A stretch of DNA of 9,079 nt from Bacteroidota bacterium (GTDB taxonomy: Bacteria; Bacteroidota; Bacteroidia; Bacteroidales; GCA-2748055): positions 1-9,079 of the forward strand of contig DAOWNM010000094.1 of assembly GCA_030642565.1 (NCBI GenBank), written 5' to 3'. The notes under the pieces are model-generated. The model did no database searches. It was not told the origin of the DNA and saw only the letters and a list, made by a program, of their open reading frames with translations. The position numbers and the translations under genes are program-made. Below, in pieces: positions 6,646-9,079 of the stretch (position 1 is the stretch's first letter; every line of letters begins with the position of its first letter).

Positions 6646-7905
6646 ATGAAGATCAGAAGGTACATAAAAGGCGACAAGATCATCTGGATAGTAGTATTGA
6701 TCCTCTTGGTGATCTCCTTGTTGTCGGTTTATAGCTCCACCGGATCGCTGGCTTACCAGCACCGGTCGGGTAATACCTTCTTTTACCTGTTTCGACAGCT
6801 TAAATTTATCCTGCTGGGCGTGTTGATTATATTCTTTGTACACCTGGTTCCCTACCGCATCTTCAGCAGGGTATCTATCGTTGCCCTCTACCTGGCCATT
6901 CCGTTGCTGATCCTTACCCTGATTGCAGGGACTAATTTCAATGAGGCCACCCGCTGGTTGCAGATTCCGGGTACCGGACTCACTATACAGCCTTCCGATT
7001 TTGCCAAGATTGCACTGGTGATGTACCTGGCCAAGATCCTTTCGGTAAACCAGAACAATATCAAGGATTTTAAAGGGGTCTTTGGAAAGATATCCCTGGC
7101 CATTATCGGAACCTGTGCTTTGATTCTACCGGCCAACTTCTCTACGGCAGTTATTGTTTTTGTCACCGCGTTCAGCCTGATGTTCGTGGGACGAATCCCG
7201 GTCAGGTACCTGGCATTGATGATCTTTACAGGGCTCTTCGCTTTATCAATTTTTATAGGCGGGGCGCTGCTGCTAAACAGCGAGGGCCGGATCTCCACCT
7301 GGAAGAACCGGATCGAAAATTATGTGGATGGTGAGGGTGACAACTACCAGGCCGATCAGGCCAAGGTGGCCATTGTGCAGGGAGGCCTATTCGGGAAGGG
7401 GCCCGGAAACAGTACACAGCGTAACCTTTTGCCACATCCCTACTCCGATTTTATCTATGCAATCATTATCGAAGAGTATGGTACCCTGGTTGGGGGGATA
7501 CTGGTGATCGCACTCTATCTATGGCTCTTTTTCAGGGCAGGGATGATTATCCGGCGAAGCAAAAGCACTTATGGGGCCTTTCTGGCCTTTGGCCTCTCCA
7601 TGGGGCTTGTATTGCAGGCCTTTGTAAATATGGCTGTGGCAGTTGGACTGGTGCCGGTGACTGGTCAGACCCTGCCACTGGTAAGTATGGGTGGTTCATC
7701 CATTTTCTTTACCAGTATGGCTACCGGGATGATCCTGTCGGTGAGCTGGGGAACAAAAGAGATGCCCGGAGAGGCTGAGAATCCCGGAGAAGAAGCTGCA
7801 GCTGAGGTTGTTGTTGATCCGGCTGCCACACAGGCTGCTGTTCAGGCCACAGCACCGGTTAAGGAGAAAGGTAATAAACGGACCGAATTTGAAATAGATG
7901 GATAA
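6646..7905 (+). CDS. ftsW: Septal peptidoglycan glycosyltransferase FtsW (SEDS family)
   Basis: A polytopic SEDS-family membrane protein of 419 residues that polymerises lipid II at the septum as partner of FtsI. The first membrane helix is at about residues 9-27, and further hydrophobic segments run to about 368. Family motifs include RWLQIPGTGLTIQPSDFAKI (104 onward; QPSD 115-118, where many FtsW proteins have QPSE) and GKGPGNS (250-256), leading to LPHPYSDFIYAIIIEEYG. Asp268 in this last stretch matches the SEDS catalytic aspartate (E. coli FtsW D297, by motif). After the last helix comes a cytoplasmic tail of about 50 residues (about 370-419), rich in Glu, Ala and Val with a basic patch near the end. 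The ATG at 6646 is 12 bases after murD. RodA is the main alternative; the dcw location decides for FtsW. Confidence 0.95.
   Translation: MKIRRYIKGDKIIWIVVLILLVISLLSVYSSTGSLAYQHRSGNTFFYLFRQLKFILLGVLIIFFVHLVPYRIFSRVSIVALYLAIPLLILTLIAGTNFNEATRWLQIPGTGLTIQPSDFAKIALVMYLAKILSVNQNNIKDFKGVFGKISLAIIGTCALILPANFSTAVIVFVTAFSLMFVGRIPVRYLALMIFTGLFALSIFIGGALLLNSEGRISTWKNRIENYVDGEGDNYQADQAKVAIVQGGLFGKGPGNSTQRNLLPHPYSDFIYAIIIEEYGTLVGGILVIALYLWLFFRAGMIIRRSKSTYGAFLAFGLSMGLVLQAFVNMAVAVGLVPVTGQTLPLVSMGGSSIFFTSMATGMILSVSWGTKEMPGEAENPGEEAAAEVVVDPAATQAAVQATAPVKEKGNKRTEFEIDG
7898..7905 (+). other. ftsW/murG 8-base overlap
   Basis: The murG ATG (7898-7900) precedes the ftsW TAA (7903-7905) within ATGGATAA. The two frames differ, so a ribosome terminating ftsW is a few bases downstream of the murG start and can reinitiate. 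No strong Shine-Dalgarno precedes the ATG; the leader is A/T-rich (GAATTTGAAATAG). Coupling is inferred from the overlap. Confidence 0.7.
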
Positions 7906-9013
7906 GAGACAACCATATCGCATACTGATTGGAGGAGGCGGGACCGGCGGACATGTGTTCCCGGCCATCGCCATCGCAGATGCACTGAAGGAGAAGGATC
8001 CGGGTATGGAGTTTCTGTTTGTAGGAGCACTGGGTAAACTGGAGATGGAGAAGGTTCCCGAAGCGGGATATTCCATAGAAGGGCTGCCGGTGGCAGGATT
8101 CCAGCGCAGACTAAGCTTGAAAAACATCTCTTTCTTTTATAAACTTTTTGTAAGCTTGATTCGTTCCCGCAGGATCGTGGGACAGTTTTCTCCTGATCTG
8201 GCAGTTGGTGTGGGCGGATATGCAAGCGGACCCATTCTGAAAGCTGCTGCCAGGAAGGGTGTGCCCATATTGATCCAGGAGCAGAACTCATATGCCGGTA
8301 TGACCAACCGGCTGCTTGCCCGTTCGGCCCGTACCATTTGTGTAGCTTATGAAAAGATGGAACGCTATTTTCCGGCAGACCGGATTGTGATCACGGGGAA
8401 TCCTGTTCGCCAGCATCTGTTGAACCTTAGCTCCAATCCGGAGGAGGGGTACAGTGAATTTGAAATTGAGAAGGAAAAGAAGGTGTGCCTTGTGGTGGGT
8501 GGCAGTCTGGGTGCCCGTACGCTGAACAGGAGTTTCATGGAAGGAGTGGAAAAACTGGACAGGGACGATCTGGTTGTGATCTGGCAGTGTGGAAGGTTCT
8601 ATCACCGGGAGGTGGAGGAAAAGGTCAGGGTCAGCGGCCTGAAAAATATCCGCGTGATGCCATTTATTTCACGAATGGACCTGGCTTACGGAGTGGCTGA
8701 TGTCATTGTCTCCCGTGCCGGAGCAATCACTATTTCCGAGCTGTGTATCGTGGGTAAGCCGGTGATCCTTGTGCCTTCGCCCAATGTGGCTGAGGACCAT
8801 CAGACACATAATGCTGAATCGCTGGTAAACAGGAGTGCGGCCCTGATGGTTCCCGATGCTGAAGCCGGGGAGCAGCTGGTGGACCGGATGCTCAAACTGA
8901 TGGAGGATCGGACAGAGCAGGAGAAGTTATCAAAGAATAACAAACAACTCGGCATTGTCGCAGCATCTCAGAGGAACGCTGCCGAGGTGCAAAAAATATT
9001 TATTGAGCAATGA
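7898..9013 (+). CDS. murG: UDP-N-acetylglucosamine–lipid I GlcNAc transferase (lipid II synthase)
   Basis: A 371-residue GT-B glycosyltransferase (family GT28) on the cytoplasmic face of the membrane; it adds GlcNAc to lipid I to give lipid II. The N-terminal domain has the glycine-rich loop GGGGTGGH (12-19, H19), VGVGGYASGP (about 103-112) and QEQNSYAG (127-134). The C-terminal domain has GGSLGA (201-206), SRAGAITISE (272-281), with E281 at the position of the glutamate that helps bind UDP-GlcNAc, and the DHQTHNA motif (300-306). Length is close to E. coli MurG (355). The ATG at 7898 lies inside the end of ftsW (8-base overlap, ATGGATAA), which suggests coupled translation. The position between ftsW and murC is canonical. 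Confidence 0.97.
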   Translation: MDKRQPYRILIGGGGTGGHVFPAIAIADALKEKDPGMEFLFVGALGKLEMEKVPEAGYSIEGLPVAGFQRRLSLKNISFFYKLFVSLIRSRRIVGQFSPDLAVGVGGYASGPILKAAARKGVPILIQEQNSYAGMTNRLLARSARTICVAYEKMERYFPADRIVITGNPVRQHLLNLSSNPEEGYSEFEIEKEKKVCLVVGGSLGARTLNRSFMEGVEKLDRDDLVVIWQCGRFYHREVEEKVRVSGLKNIRVMPFISRMDLAYGVADVIVSRAGAITISELCIVGKPVILVPSPNVAEDHQTHNAESLVNRSAALMVPDAEAGEQLVDRMLKLMEDRTEQEKLSKNNKQLGIVAASQRNAAEVQKIFIEQ

Positions 9014-9079
9014 TCTGGACAAAACTTGATAGAGTCTATTTTATTGGTGCGGGGGGCATTGGGATGAGTGCCCTGGCCC
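9010..9079 (+). CDS. murC: UDP-N-acetylmuramate–L-alanine ligase, N-terminal start only
   Basis: Only 23 codons plus one base are in the window. They encode a short lead followed by VYFIGAGGIGMSALA (residues 9-23), the N-terminal Rossmann nucleotide-binding loop (GxGGxGM) characteristic of MurC, the first Mur ligase, which adds L-alanine to UDP-MurNAc. The ATG at 9010 overlaps the murG TGA as ATGA (9010-9013). The murG-murC order supports the call. Mpl has a similar N-terminus but would not be expected here. The ATPase and C-terminal domains lie beyond the edge. Confidence 0.92.
   Translation, partial: MIWTKLDRVYFIGAGGIGMSALA

Noticed and set aside
7521..7778. Out-of-frame + strand open frame within ftsW
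   Set aside because: The ftsW frame carries conserved SEDS sequence throughout; this alternative frame gives a Gly/Trp-rich product without recognisable features.
1..9079. An undescribed system, mobile element or defence island
   Set aside because: Every stretch longer than 18 bases is accounted for by standard dcw genes with intact motifs. No transposase, integrase, repeats, tRNA or abrupt change in base composition was seen.

Overview
The window is an uninterrupted stretch of a division and cell wall (dcw) gene cluster, all on the + strand. It reads rsmH (3' end only) – ftsL-like – ftsI (PBP with one PASTA domain) – murE – mraY – murD – ftsW – murG – murC (5' end only). Several signs point to a Bacteroidota bacterium, probably of the Bacteroidales/Marinilabiliales type: murF is missing between murE and mraY, the FtsL-like protein is short and divergent, the division PBP ends in a PASTA domain, MraY carries an enlarged periplasmic segment after TM4, and the start codons lack strong Shine-Dalgarno sequences. 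Genus cannot be fixed from this sequence.

Layout: the last 25 codons of rsmH (1-78) overlap ftsL (75-449) through ATGA. ftsI (451-2562) follows after 1 base. murE (2563-4014) starts with TTG directly on the base after the ftsI TAA, in the same frame. mraY (4018-5268) follows after 3 bases, murD (5287-6633) after 18, and ftsW (6646-7905) after 12. murG (7898-9013) overlaps ftsW by 8 bases, and murC (9010 to the window edge) overlaps murG by 4. The longest non-coding gap is 18 bases, so there is no room for a separate gene or a conventional terminator, and the genes are most simply read as one operon that enters and leaves the window.

Together the genes cover most of the route from UDP-MurNAc to septal peptidoglycan. 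MurC, MurD and MurE add L-Ala, D-Glu and (from the DNPR motif) meso-diaminopimelate. MraY moves the precursor to undecaprenyl phosphate as lipid I, and MurG adds GlcNAc to give lipid II. FtsW polymerises lipid II and FtsI cross-links it at the septum, with the FtsL-like protein as the likely scaffold. The D-Ala-D-Ala adding step (MurF) must be encoded elsewhere.

I found no RNA genes, mobile elements, CRISPR arrays, long repeats or foreign islands. All diagnostic catalytic motifs checked are intact. I see no evidence of an undescribed system; the findings below are modest lineage-level or gene-structure observations.
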